Positions 1-15,345 of a stretch of 64,000 nucleotides of DNA are shown here, in pieces. The position numbers and the translations under genes are program-made. Numbering within the stretch: the first letter of the stretch is position 1; every line of letters starts with the position of its first letter. Location: NCBI RefSeq assembly GCF_963422355.1, contig NC_085095.1, forward strand, positions 6,205,327-6,269,326, in the 5' to 3' direction. Under the pieces are notes generated by a model that saw only the letters and a list, made by a program, of their open reading frames with translations, did not search any database and had not been told where the DNA came from. Source of the stretch: Corticium candelabrum. Its lineage: Eukaryota > Porifera > Homoscleromorpha > Homosclerophorida > Plakinidae.

Positions 1-498
1 AAAATGTTTAAAGTCAGCAGGACTTTTCGGCCACTTTCATCTCTTCATAGATGTGAGTTCAGGGTTCTAGCTAGAACCATTTTTACAGTCGAATTGACAT
101 TGGAAGGTGTTTTGACAGTTGAACACCATATAACCATCATGTTTTGTACACTCATGTTGACATGGAAAACACACAATGCATGACTTTTGATTACAACTGC
201 TGTGTGATTAGAGGCATTTTGAGATTAAGGTAATCTAAGTCGTAAACGAAAATGTTTATAAGCTTTTGATCCAAAAGTATTGGAGATCTCCACAAATGCC
301 ATTGAGGTGTGGCAAAAAGCAATAATGTGGCCTGTGACGGTTGGGCGGCAACCCTAGCTAGAACCCCAAGTTCATCCAGATACTTTAGTGTAGTGTTTTC
401 TCACCCCACCTAACTGTCTGTCTGTTTGTCAATCTGTCTGTCTACCTGTCTGTCCATCTGTTACCTGTTTTCTGTCTGTCTACAAATTTGTCTTATGC
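1..498. other. Non-coding DNA upstream of visible AK9 exons
   Basis: No exon was recognised here. The stretch ends in CTGT-rich sequence that grades into a TG microsatellite. It is probably an intron of the AK9 gene, because the first visible AK9 exon begins with a splice acceptor at 809-811 and not with a start codon. Confidence 0.5.
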
Positions 499-579
<81 letters not shown>

Positions 580-591
580 TGTGCGTGGTGA

Positions 592-647
<56 letters not shown>

Positions 648-671
648 TGCATGGTGAGTGTGCGTGTGTGT

Positions 672-722
<51 letters not shown>
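499..722. repeat. (TG)n microsatellite
   Basis: About 220 bp of TG dinucleotide repeat, broken by GGTGTG, GCATGG and GTATG interruptions. It lies in the intron before the first visible AK9 exon. The long Cys/Val and His/Thr open frames across it are repeat artefacts. Confidence 0.95.
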
Positions 723-724
<2 letters not shown>

Positions 725-811
725 TTTGGAGACACAAGCAAAGCCATAAATGAGTTTGGTCATGTCGACCACTCACTCCACCGTGTGTGTGTGATGTGCT
801 TCTGTGTTCAG

Positions 812-1589
812 GTCGTGCAGTCTGCATCGCCGATCTCTGTGTAACACCACACGAGTGCTTATCTCGTCTCGGTGAATACACCCAGTTTTGTCCCGTTAGC
901 CTAAATCGTCGCGGCGAACTCTTTGACTGCTCCATCCACGACAGTCTCAAATACACAGCAGAATACAATGGCCACTACTACAGAATGTCAAGTGCAGAGG
1001 ATCTCCAATCATTTCTCGACACGCCAGACGATTTCTGTGGCCCAAATGCACCCAGACAACTTCCACCCAAAGACAAACTCCCACGTCGCCGAACAGAAGC
1101 CGATGTAAAGGCAATGTTTCCAAAACAAGTCGAATTACAAGGTTACTGTCCAGTGACATACCAGGATGGAGACCTAAGGTATCACACCATCCATACCGCA
1201 ATACAATTTCCAATACATTTTTGTTAGGTACGAATATCTCGTTCCCGGCGAGAAACACCTTGTCGTCGAATATTGCAAAAAGTTGTACATCTTTGCGAGC
1301 GAGGACAAACTCCAGAAGTTTCTCCGCTTGCCCGAGCAATATGCGAACCTGAGACTACCCAAGAAGCTGCCGCCCATTCGAAACCCTTTCCCCGTTCGAT
1401 CTCTTCCCATGCTCGGCTACATGGAGCAGACGGTCGCCGATGCTATCATCAAGGCACTGACAGCCGTGGGATGCCAGAAACCCAAGTACCCGTTTCTCAC
1501 TGCTCAGAGATCAGCACAACTGTATGTAGCATATCATCTAAAAGGTAGGTTTCATGCAAGTTTGTATGTCATCTTGTTCTCACCGATTT

Positions 1590-1639
<50 letters not shown>

Positions 1640-1851
1640 TGTTTTCAGCATTTAATCCATGCTTGAGTGAATACACGAGACAGAAGTACAAGAACGAGTT
1701 GGCAAGGTTTGAAGAGCATTGTGAGTTGACAACGTACTTGGGTGGAAACATGGACGAGAGATATCGACCGCCCGAAGAGAGGCCGATCGATTTTGACTTC
1801 AAAATGAGACAGTTTCTTGCTCTCAAGGGCCAGGAACCACACGTACGGTAA
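812..1851 (+). CDS. AK9: Adenylate kinase 9, C-terminal exons (5' end outside window)
   Basis: Three exons, 812-1178, 1228-1544 and 1649-1851, join in phase and give about 295 residues ending at a TAA (1849-1851). The protein matches, from memory, the C-terminal part of adenylate kinase 9, a large multi-domain nucleoside mono/diphosphate kinase linked to cilia. Seen in the sequence are two related modules with FCPVSL and GYCPVTY, each followed by a YxMSS/IFASEDKLQKFL segment, then SLPMLGYMEQTVADAIIKAL and RSAQLYVAYHLKAFNP. The kinase domains with their P-loops would lie upstream and are not present. The second intron carries a (TA)n tract at 1594-1634. The first exon starts after a TTCAG acceptor, so the gene runs off the left side. 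The family call rests on the C-terminal region only; another protein sharing these modules is possible but less likely. Confidence 0.75.
1594..1634. repeat. (TA)n microsatellite in AK9 intron
   Basis: About 40 bp of alternating TA just upstream of the acceptor of the last AK9 exon. Confidence 0.95.
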
Positions 1852-2498
1852 CTGTGTGAAGCATTAAGCTGTAAATGACGTGTGTGGGGGATAACATGGA
1901 GCATTCACTTTCTGTTGTACAGTACAGGTCAGACTGAAGCATACGGTATGTGCTATTTAGTAGGATGACATAAATATGGGAGATTGAGTGTTGGCTGGTA
2001 AACGTAATCGTGATTGTTGACACTGTGGATGTAGTGCTTTCACGTTTCTACCGAGTTTCCAATTGTCATAGCATGTTTACTCTCAATTCGATCATAACAC
2101 AATATTATGTAGCATACAGTGAGGCGGAGGCTGCTGGTAAGACTTTGTGATATGAATTTTGTGTATTTAGTGTGTCGTATTTGATCCTATACATGCGCAG
2201 CCTCAATAACATACTTGAGCATCACTCATGCTGTGAGTACAGTCAGACCCCGTTATTGTATTCCGACATCCTAACTTCCTGACAAGCTACACGTGAACCG
2301 ATTTACATGGTCACTGTGTATTTGTTATTGATAATAATCCAACAGTCAAGTTAGTCCAACAGAAACCCAGGGACAAACATGGTTGGAATAACAAGGTCTG
2401 ACTGTATTGAATGAAATATTGTGTGCATCGTGATATCAGAGTGCAGTACCTACGTGATCCAAGACAACACTGACTTGGTTGCAGGAATAAGGGACTTA
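1852..2498. other. Intergenic, nothing recognised
   Basis: This is the 3' flank of AK9. No convincing ORF or known repeat was seen. It is AT-rich with no long inverted repeat. Confidence 0.5.
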
Positions 2499-2500
2499 TA

Positions 2501-3118
2501 CCCCATTCACACGAGCACAGTTGCCGAGCCGAGCCAGCCCGAGCTAGTAAAGCGAGCCAGCTCTTGTTCACACAACGTGTAGGGAAAGCGAGCCAGCCGC
2601 TATAATGGGCGTGTTCCTTGGTGCGAACGCTAGCTATGTCGTTTGTAGAGACACTGCACACCCGTTCGTCAGTAGCCTCGGCCTCCCAGACCTGTGTAGG
2701 AGGACGGTTTTGAATCGGCGCTGCATGGGTCTGGGAGGCCGAGGCTAGTTTGTGAGTATCTCGCTTCCTTCATTTGTTCTGCTAATTTGACGTAAACCCC
2801 CATTTCTAGCACAGCCTTCAATTTGAACCTGGATGCTGTCCTTACCCCACAATGGTATGAGGCACAAGGTTGCGTGTTCTGACCATGCCCTTTTCGTATG
2901 TATTGAGCATGCGTGGCCGTCAGCCTGGCTTGGCCCACATTCACACAACAATTTGAAGCCGCGCTGACCCGGGCCAACCCGTGCTGGCACAGCAAGTTGT
3001 GGTGGGCCAGGCCAGCACGGATCAGCACGGCTCAGCCTGCATTCACACGACGATTTCATTCAGCGCTGACCCGTGCCAGCTCGTGCTGGCCCGATTAGGA
3101 GAGGTTGTATGAATGGGG
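2501..3118. mobile_element. 618-bp TIR element (MITE) with TA target
   Basis: The ends are inverted: CCCCATTCACACGA at 2501 and, on the other strand, CCCCATTCATACAA at 3118. A TA lies on each side (2499-2500 and 3119-3120), which fits a TA-targeting DNA transposon. The inside is rich in GAGCCAGCC/GCTGACCCG motifs repeated as imperfect direct and inverted copies (about 2520-2600, 2935-3000 and 3045-3095). It has no transposase. A second palindrome is nested inside at 2673-2747. Confidence 0.75.
2673..2747. mobile_element. 75-bp perfect-arm palindrome nested in MITE
   Basis: The arms TAGCCTCGGCCTCCCAGACC (2673-2692) and its exact reverse complement (2728-2747) enclose a 35-bp loop. It begins TAG and ends CTA like five other palindromes in this window, and it interrupts the larger 2501-3118 element. 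Confidence 0.8.
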
Positions 3119-3487
3119 TATTAGACATACATCTCTTTGTAAGGGAAATCCCATGTGAGACTACAGTTATCTGTATAGACTGTCAGTGAATAGAAAAGTG
3201 TTGACGTGTATAGTAGAGTTAGTCTCAAATCACGCCCTTTATCACACCCTCGGACTGTCAGGTGTTGTTGTGTAGTGTATACATTCTACACAACAGCACA
3301 AGAGGTCTGATACGAAGCTCAGTAGACTCCAGAGCCATACAGAGATATAGTGTACTGATTCTAGCCTGTACGTGTAGTACACCCAGGCCCTCGTGTGAAG
3401 CACTAGCAAAGGATACTAAAGTATGTAAAACGTTCCTTCCATACATTGAGCCTGTCTGTATTGACACCCCAGATGTCATATCAAACA

Positions 3488-3614
3488 CAAACATGAAATT
3501 TTAAATCAGAACAAGCGCTTGTACCCAAACTGTATCATTAAAAACTTGAATCTACAGTGAAGGTAAATAGTCTGTTTGGGTGCAAGCGCTTGTTCCGATA
3601 TAATTTCATGTTTG
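3488..3614. mobile_element. Short palindromic element
   Basis: Inverted arms of about 40 bp run from CATGAAATTTTAAATCAGAA (3492) to the matching ...TTCATG at 3610, both containing ACAAGCGCTTGT. The loop is about 45 bp. There is no coding capacity. It is probably a MITE or a hairpin remnant. Confidence 0.7.
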
Positions 3615-5593
3615 GTACTGGTATGGCACTTGTGATTCCCATTGTTCAAATTTGCATCACAGTACTGTACACCAACATTACATTGCAACACACTACATAG
3701 TGATACAGCACCAGTAGGTGTACTATACGTTATCTGCAGGAAGTCTGTTTCTCGTGGCGGCTCTAGCACAAATACCATGTAGATGTACCAGGAAAATGTA
3801 AGACGAGACTAGCACTCGTACTACTCATCACGTCAAACACAGCACCAGTAGACAGTGTTTCAGACATAAATGGAGAGAAGAAAAGAAGCAGATAGCAAAC
3901 AAGAGGCAATTCCGCGTGAGCAGTTACTATATCTTTTTAGTTGAAGTAGACTCTAGATGATCCTCTAATTAATTAATTAATTAACGAATTCTCATATCGA
4001 CATTCATTCTCATTCGTGAGTGATTCTGGATTCGTGCGTTTGCTGCCTCAATTAGAGCTGCAATATGTGCTTTCAGTAGAAAGTACAGTCTACAGAGGTG
4101 ATTTTGCCACAACTGTATCGATGATGGCCTAATGCTTTATTAAGGAGCCCATATTGCTGGCATCTGATCTGATACTTCAGTTTTACTAGTTAATTAACTA
4201 CTGCTGCTGGCACCAGTAACTCTTCTCAGCTTTACTGCCCATTGGACACTGTACCTGATTGATTTAGAAAGTCTTCATGCAACTTCACATGTGAAGCATT
4301 CTATATGTAGCACAAAAGTATTCTGAGATGTTGAGAGAGTGGAAATAAACCTGACCAAGTTCACTTAGTGCACCAAGACAATACAGAAAAGATGAAGCTA
4401 TGCAGGAGGCAGCCCTACCATGATATGGATGCTTTGCCCACACGTTGCAACTGGTGGTGCATATGCTATACTCCTCCAGTGGATGGTTGTAAATATGCTA
4501 GCCCTGTGTAGTAGGATTGTTGTGCACTTTAAGCATCCCTCAATGGTCTATTGCTGCCTGCACAGAATACAAGAGTCTTGGTTTGCCCCAGCATTGTCTA
4601 CAGCAAGATGTCTTAATGATGTGAAATTCATCTCTGTATATGCTTTCAACAATAACAGTACAGAAGATGGCCCATAATTGCTGCATATATATGCTTCAGA
4701 GTATTCAGTTCCTCAACTATCCGCAACTCAACCTGATATATCTGGTAAGGTGATTACAGACATGACACCTATTCATGAGATAGATGACTACAGCAGTCTG
4801 AAGCTGCTTCTGTGTCACTAATTATCAAGTGTTGTCTAGAACAGTAGAGAAGAACCACAATGACAGTGGAGTTCAAACAACATTAATGGCTGAGATGTTG
4901 AGGTAATGGACCATTTTCATAGAACAATCATTTAAATGACAAATTCAACTATGTTTGTCAACATCGTCAGAGTATAGTCAGTGATGAAGACTTCTCGTTT
5001 TAGCTATGTCATTAATTAACACGTGATGTAGGGAAGAACTAACTAAATTTATGTAGTGCAAAGATAACTACAGTAATTAAAGTTTATGAGTTACTCCTCC
5101 GATCTATCACAAACCCAGCATTCCTACAGTTTCTCCATTGTTTGAACAGACTTTAACAATGTTGTCACTCATACCCAAGTGGTCGATGAAGGAACTGGTT
5201 GTTAGTACATGTTTACTGTAGCGTGTGTAGTACATATGATAACAAACATGGCTGACATGATGCACGTGCGTAGTTAGTGGGTGGACAAACTTCAGACCTT
5301 ATCAACCAATGGAAGAGCTGGCCACATCTCATTAACTGAAGAGAATTGTTTCTGCGTATTATCGTAGCCAGAACAATGGCAACCTATAGTGGCTGCTCCA
5401 AACATGCAACACACACACAGTAAGAAAGTGCATGGCATGACTTCGTTTCAGAGATTGTCATACTGAATAATTGCACTACACAGTTTGCATTTGCAAGTAT
5501 TTGTGTCCTGCTAAAAACAACAAACAATATCTCATTCCAGTTCAACAAGCAAAATCACATTCCCACAACTGAATCAATTCCTAAAAGTATCAA
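3615..5593. other. Intergenic, nothing recognised
   Basis: This stretch lies between AK9 and the 3' end of NAAA. The few small open frames (for example 4420-4677) do not resemble anything known and have no splice support. No repeat structure was seen apart from short TTAATTAA runs. Confidence 0.5.
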
Positions 5594-8500
5594 TCATGCC
5601 ACTGATGGGTGTCTGATCCAAGCTTGGTATATGTCCGGATGTGCTGCAGACATAATTGTGGTGTACGTTGTCGAACTGAACACACAAAAAAAGTATAAAA
5701 CTACAAATCAAGAATACATACCAATAATTAATTTACTTGTTAAGCACAGGGGCAGTCGACAGCACCTGTAGAGATACATAAACATAATTACTAGATAACG
5801 ATGTAGACCAAGGTATGTGTAATCAACTTTGAATAGTTCAGCTGGTGAGATGTTAGCCTGACCGACTTTGTTCATCAAAGCTATTCCAGGATCACTAACG
5901 ACATACACAGAATACGAGCAATCGTGTCAATATCCAAATCAGATTTGCTGTTATAGGCAAAACATACTTACCGACGGTCGTCTGAAGGCGATGGCGTAGT
6001 CCAGTGATCGTAATTAGTCTCAAGAAGATACCACCTTGTGATCAATAAAACCAAAACATTAATATCAATAAAATAAATAAAACACTAAATTGCATCACCG
6101 ATGATCAGCCGCATTCAAGTGCCACACGTCTATAGCTTTATCTCTTCCTCGTGTAATGACGGCCCCCTCACCCGGTCCAATGCCTCCGATTATGACATAC
6201 GAAGGTGCAATAACAGACGTGTTTGCCAACTTTGATAGAGCTCTTGCATACGTCATCCCATCTTCAGCCAAAGTCTGCAAACGACAAACTGGACGAACAC
6301 AAAATCGACATGTTGGGAAATCGTAGTCACATCTCTCAACAGGAAGCTCGCAAATTGTCCACCATCCAATAGAAAAGAGAGCAAGTTCATCCAAATCGTA
6401 CCCTTGTCTACGAGCACACACAAATCAGAGCGATTCTTACTGCAAACAATCTAATCTGTATCCGGACCTCTCTCGTCAAGTGAAACCGTAAATGCATTTG
6501 GCTTCTGGCCAGTCATCAGACCGACATACCCAACGTATGTCGTGCCCATATAAATGGTCTACAAAAATATCAAACCACACAACACAGATGATTCCAGCAC
6601 AGAAACCAAGGATGGCGGAAGTGGTCCAGCAAGTCAGGCAAGTACTGGACCAATATTCAAAATCTGACATCTAACAAACGCTTAATTAATGAACTTACTT
6701 GTACTGATTACTTCCAATCAAGATATATAACTTATATTTTGTAGCTCAATAAACTGCCTATACAGAGCGGAATATAAGGAAAATTTTTTGGCCGGACAAA
6801 CAGGTTTGCCAAAGCCACGCCCATTTAGACCACGCCCATTCTAACAAATTTTGACCCCGCAAACAACGCTTTATTTCTATTATTTGACATATATACAAAG
6901 CATGACAATAACCAGAACAACTTTAAGACAACATACCTGCAAAGCAATCTTTTATTGCGTTACAACAAAGTGAAAAAATTATGGAACCTCAAAAGACAAA
7001 CTTGGAAGTGCACTATAATTATGTGAGACAATAGCAGAACATTAACAGGGAAACCTAGCACAACAATGTGCAAAATTGTATTCGGTCAGACCTTCTGGAA
7101 AACTATTTGTAGACGCGGTCCTAGAGGATTATGCCACATGTCCCAGTCATCTAAACTAAAGCTGATAGTGCTATCGTCTTGAGTCAACTCTCCAGTTTTC
7201 CTTGCTCAGTATTGCTTTCTGAAACCTTGATTAGGACAGCAGTTGGTCTTGCATCATTCCCACAACAGCCGAATAGCGGCGTCAGCGTGAAAGTCTTGAA
7301 GTGATGGTCCTTCATGGTATACTTCCATAAGGTCAGACAAGGTGGTGTTGCTCATGCTGGTGTGCCGGTCTTTCTTGATCAGTTTCAGCGATGAAAACAT
7401 CCTTTCAACATGTGTGGTAGTTAAGGGGAGACTAATACTATGTCTGGACAGGGGTGAACTATGTACCACACAGACTCATAGCACACCTTGCTGATGTGCA
7501 GATCTTTTCTAGCATAATGGACTACCTCCTCAACATGAAGAGCAAGAATATTAACCCCTTTGCTTTCTAATGGTTTGGCAAAATGAACAGCAAGAGTTTT
7601 TACAGCATCTCTAACCTCTGCATTATCATCAACGTTTTTGTCTTCACTATCTTGCTCAGAAGTTTGAACGTTAGGTTTTCTTTGCCATGTTTGGGTGTCA
7701 AGAAAGGCAATTATATGACAAAGAAGTTTTGGTGTCACACCAACCTAGTCACTTCTTCATTTTATTATCAAGGCATACTAAATCGGTATTCACCTTTTCT
7801 GCAGGTACTTAGTGTGCTGACAGAATAGTCTGCCAAAAGGCTCTTTGAAAGAAACCGTTTAGGATCTTTCCAGAAGGACTGGAATTTTCAAAGAAACAGC
7901 AGTCACTGCTATTTGACAATGACAAGAAAGAAAACATTCACAAATCAGGATGTTTGATTACCGTCTTGGGGACGATGTTTCTACCGATTCATGTCCTCAT
8001 ATTTGGTGCTGTGCTACACGCATTCTAGGTGAAAATTTGTATTCTACGGCAACTGGTGTCTCAGTAACCCGTCTCATTACTTCACACAAAAGCATATATA
8101 CTGTCTATGACCCCATGAGTGTGAACTTTGAAATCTGTAATATCTCCGCTGTTTTTTGGACCTTCCTGATGATCTTGAATGGTTAGAAACCACAAGGTCT
8201 GGCATCTGTTTACTAAATTATTTAAGCCTTTCCTACAAAGGAAACCAAAAGATAACACTTTTTGCATATCAAGGATATATTAGCCAAGTACAAATGGTTA
8301 TTATCCAATTATCTAGTGAGATCAAGGGATCATCAACTCCAACCACTTAAGATAATTGGTGTTAACATGCTCTAATAAGCACACCTGGTGTGACCTCTAC
8401 CTCATTACTCGCTTCCCAGTTCAGGCTTACTGGGATAGTAGATATGTACCCCAAGAAAACATACTCTCTGATAGTGCACATAGTCTGACTTATGAGTGTC

Positions 8501-10458
8501 CAAATCATGCCATTTGGGTGTGACCGTTCCAGTAGCCAATGTCCGGACAACACGATATATGGCCGGACATGGACTTGTTTTGACCGGACAATGTCCGGTG
8601 TCCGGCCGTTATATTCCCCTCTGCCTATATGTAAACATTGCTCTAATTAATTATATACAATAATATTTAAGTCACGTGATTTGGCCACACTTTTAGTGCG
8701 CGTTATGCTCAACCAATATACATTCGTTTCCACCATCCCTGGCAGCTAGACTATAAATCACTGTTCGCACTTTCTGTTTTCGTTGAAATTCAACGACGAT
8801 AGTGATTTTTCTCAGCAGAGATGTCACACCGTAGTCGAGATTTCGACCGTGGTAAATCGTTCCGTTCTCATTCTGAGCAACAATACTTGTGCAAAACCTA
8901 CACTAGTCAGACAAAATTCAAGTCGAGAAACTGTAAGGGGTTGTCCATTTTTTCGGCATTTTCACAAGCGTACAACTACACTAGAGGGTCAGGGTTAGCA
9001 CTTGCCGTATGCTTTTGCAAAATGTTTGTAGATGCGCATATGCGCATGGCCTGTTCTGGCGTATTCACGAAAAGTTCTATTGCCGGAAGGTGCTGGTACT
9101 TCACAAACTGATACTAAACATTTTCACTGTACCTTTAGTTTCTACTCGTAGCGGACTTTCCTGAATGTCCTGGTTTCTAGCTACAACATCCGGTGATGTA
9201 TTGGTGTGCTTGGCACCGAGCTTGGAATATAAATGTCTACCTCACTCAGTTGATCAAATGGCTGCTGCAGTGCACAGAAGGCCAACTAGCATGCATCAAC
9301 ACTTTGTAAATACGTTTGTGTTTGCCACCTCTGAACGTCTTGGCCGTCAAGATGCTGTTACAAAAGCACAAACATGCTGGAGATCTGGCAGCAGAAAGAT
9401 TAGAACATGTTGTTGATAAGTTGGAAACGACCAAGAAAGCAGAGTGGCAACATACTTTCAACGCTGAAGGTGCATTTGTTGGGTTGCTGTTAGCTCTTCT
9501 TTTGCGATTCTGTTTAATATGTGAAAATTGCAGGGCGTCTCGTGGCATGGGTAGACCGAGCTATAGCTCCATCATTCATAGGCGTGGTTATTAAAATTGC
9601 AGACTGTAAATGCGTGTGAGGACCAAATTTGTATATAGTATATACACCGCCCTTTTTCCAGTCTGAATCTGCTACTCATTCTACCTTATCAGTCAACTAG
9701 AAGCCAATAAAAGTGGGCGTGCCCATAAAAGTGGGCGTGCCATAAAAGTGGGCGTGTCCATAGCATCGTGAAGTTTAGCCCCCCATTTATAGAGGTCACG
9801 CCACACCCCTGAAAATTGTATTGTTGTAGGCTAGCAACAATTTATCATATGCTTTCACAAAGGGGAGGGGTACAAAAAAGCATCCGCTTTGTAAGCTCGT
9901 GAAAATGCCAAACAAAATGGATGACCCCTAACAAATTAATTGACGTCCATATACAACAACCATGCAGCCAGCCATTTATCACTCACGCTGAAAAGTCATA
10001 TGCAATGTTGAGCAGCACAACTTCACCCAACGAGATATTGAAAGAACTAGAAATCCCTAAAAATTAATTTTAAAAATTAAAAAATTTTAAAATTATTTAC
10101 CTAGAGATTCATGCATGTTGACCTCTCATCTCTGCAGCATATGGCTGTGGCAAATACGTATCGAGTGCTGAACCAATATACTCAGCCACACCCACAAGAT
10201 CTTCAGGAATGAAATGTCTGACAGCAAATGCTACTTGAATGTTGTACTTACTGATAACGTATAGTCTTACAGTATAGCATTCTTCAAACTTGGTACTAGA
10301 GCTGTGTAGTCCTTCACCACATGTTCCCACCTCTTCTCCGGATCCATGTCCAGATCGACCACATATCGCTTTGCAATTTGCGGATTGTCCCCGCTGCAGC
10401 CTCGTAGAAGACAGAAGAGAAGCAGCAACAGCGAAGATACCAACAGAGGTGTACGCAT
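5594..10458 (-). CDS. NAAA: N-acylethanolamine-hydrolysing acid amidase (NAAA), complete
   Basis: Eleven exons with GT-AG borders: 10458-10271, 10217-10123, 10056-9987, 8897-8771, 6558-6468, 6402-6341, 6274-6099, 6034-5972, 5894-5828, 5765-5737 and 5675-5594. They sum to 1,050 nt (349 aa plus stop); human NAAA is about 359 aa. The family is lysosomal N-terminal-nucleophile hydrolases that cleave fatty acid ethanolamides and mature by self-cleavage before a cysteine. Seen here are a signal peptide (residues 1-22), the NAAA N-terminal motif with [11 protein letters not shown], the nucleophile in FCTSIVAQ (Cys120), HGRNLDY with Arg136 and Asp139, [10 protein letters not shown], and ETNYDHW with Asn277. 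Cys-Arg-Asp spacing equals that of human Cys126/Arg142/Asp145. Acid ceramidase is the sister family, but LLNIAYDF and the C-terminal [11 protein letters not shown] favour NAAA. The 29-bp tenth exon is unusually small. Two introns hold transposons. Confidence 0.9.
6763..8623 (-). mobile_element. hAT DNA transposon in NAAA intron
   Basis: A 1,861-bp element with inverted ends. CAGAGCGGAATATAAGG starts at 6763, and CAGAGGGGAATATAACGG reads inward on the other strand from 8623; both are followed by GGCCGGACA. The six bases CCTATA sit directly outside both ends (6757-6762 and 8624-8629). hAT elements classically have CAGRG ends and 8-bp duplications, so two bases of the duplication may have decayed. 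It lies in the NAAA intron between exons 4 and 5, on the same strand. GTCCGG motifs are repeated near the right end. Confidence 0.8.
7254..7738 (-). pseudogene. hAT transposase C-terminal dimerisation region, decayed
   Basis: Two overlapping minus-strand frames (7738-7421 and 7469-7254) carry the end of a hAT transposase. The second reads [20 protein letters not shown] followed by LSDLMEVY, the usual hAT C-terminal dimerisation motif (xxVERxFSxLKxIKxxxRxxL). The frame changes between the two pieces, so it is not an intact protein. The upstream catalytic part could not be read as one frame, so the copy is probably non-functional. Confidence 0.75.
8933..9932. mobile_element. ~1.0-kb DNA transposon remnant in NAAA intron 3
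   Basis: Inverted arms of about 40 bp at roughly 80% identity (by eye) lie at 8933-8980 (GTAAGGGGTTGTCC...GGCATTTTCACAAGC) and 9890-9932 (reverse strand GTTAGGGGTCATCC...GGCATTTTCACGAGC). They fill most of the intron between NAAA exons 3 and 4. Small open frames inside (for example 9316-9594 +) were not recognised. No target duplication was identified. Confidence 0.6.
9704..9759. repeat. Tandem repeat, three units of ~19 bp
   Basis: ATAAAAGTGGGCGTG appears three times in a row with short CC spacers inside the 8933-9932 remnant. Confidence 0.85.
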
Positions 10459-10514
10459 CTTGTAGCTGCTTAGTTCCGGTCACGTGGTAAATGCACGTGT
10501 CAACAATTACCGAA

Positions 10515-10526
10515 TGCGCATGCGCA
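10515..10526. promoter_or_regulatory. NRF1-type palindrome upstream of NAAA
   Basis: TGCGCATGCGCA is a perfect match to the NRF1 consensus and lies about 60 bp upstream of the NAAA start codon (10458-10456). The 290 bp between NAAA and the TXNDC5 stop hold nothing else recognised. The role is inferred from motif and position only. Confidence 0.55.
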
Positions 10527-10748
10527 AGGGGTATAGTGAACGCTTAATTGTTTTGTTTATATATAGTATGTTATATTACAGACAGTTACACATCTCTACT
10601 TAATAATATATAGTAAAACGCAATTTACTGATTTATAAATCATGTTGATTTCAACTAGTATCTAACACATCACTATATTTCTCGTGTACGCCACAACTTA
10701 CTACACATAGAGTATACAATAATTGATATCTAACAATCGAATCAGTCG

Positions 10749-14921
<4,173 letters not shown>

Positions 14922-15345
14922 CCGCTGTAACGCGCGCTGACACGCCTTAAACGCCCGGATAATCGTGACGTGTTAGAGTGTCACGTAACCACTAAACTTG
15001 CAAAGAATTTCAAACAACAGAAGTTAAAATAATATTGCTGCGTGCACAATTGCATGACAAAATTTGTTTACTTAGCAAAATCTCTAGAGGTCGATGACGT
15101 CGCACACGGGTGGTAGATAGGTTTCTGAGTTGATGTGCGCATGCGTAGGGTAATTCCCCCTCCAGAAGCGACAGCGGGTACGGTGTCGCAACGCTGACCT
15201 CAACTGCTTCCTTTTATTCACGGTTTTACCAGATTACGGAAGAACATCAGTCGTCGCGTGCAGGAACGAGTGACCGACGCCACTTTCGGCTTCCTCATTC
15301 ATTCTTCGGCGTTGCAACGTCCCCATTTCTTCTCTACTGCCGCCA
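14922..15345. promoter_or_regulatory. Divergent promoter region between TXNDC5 and TAB gene
   Basis: The two start codons are 424 bp apart and point away from each other. The gap contains a CRE-like TGACGTCG (15095-15102), an NRF1-like TGCGCATGCGTA (15136-15147) and TGACGTG/TCACGT motifs near 14966-14990. No TATA box is clear. A shared bidirectional promoter is an inference from spacing and motifs. Confidence 0.5.

Noticed and set aside
426-968. Several long Cys/Val and His/Thr open frames
   Set aside because: They are translations of the TG/CA microsatellite.
4420-4677. 85-aa plus ORF between AK9 and NAAA
   Set aside because: No homology recognised, no splice context, and composition like the surrounding intergenic DNA.
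5708-5908. Single-exon 66-aa minus ORF ending in a hydrophobic stretch
   Set aside because: Only its start is coding (NAAA exon 9); the hydrophobic part is intron read-through.
6492-6674. Plus-strand 60-aa ORF
   Set aside because: Overlaps NAAA exon 5 on the opposite strand and has no independent support.
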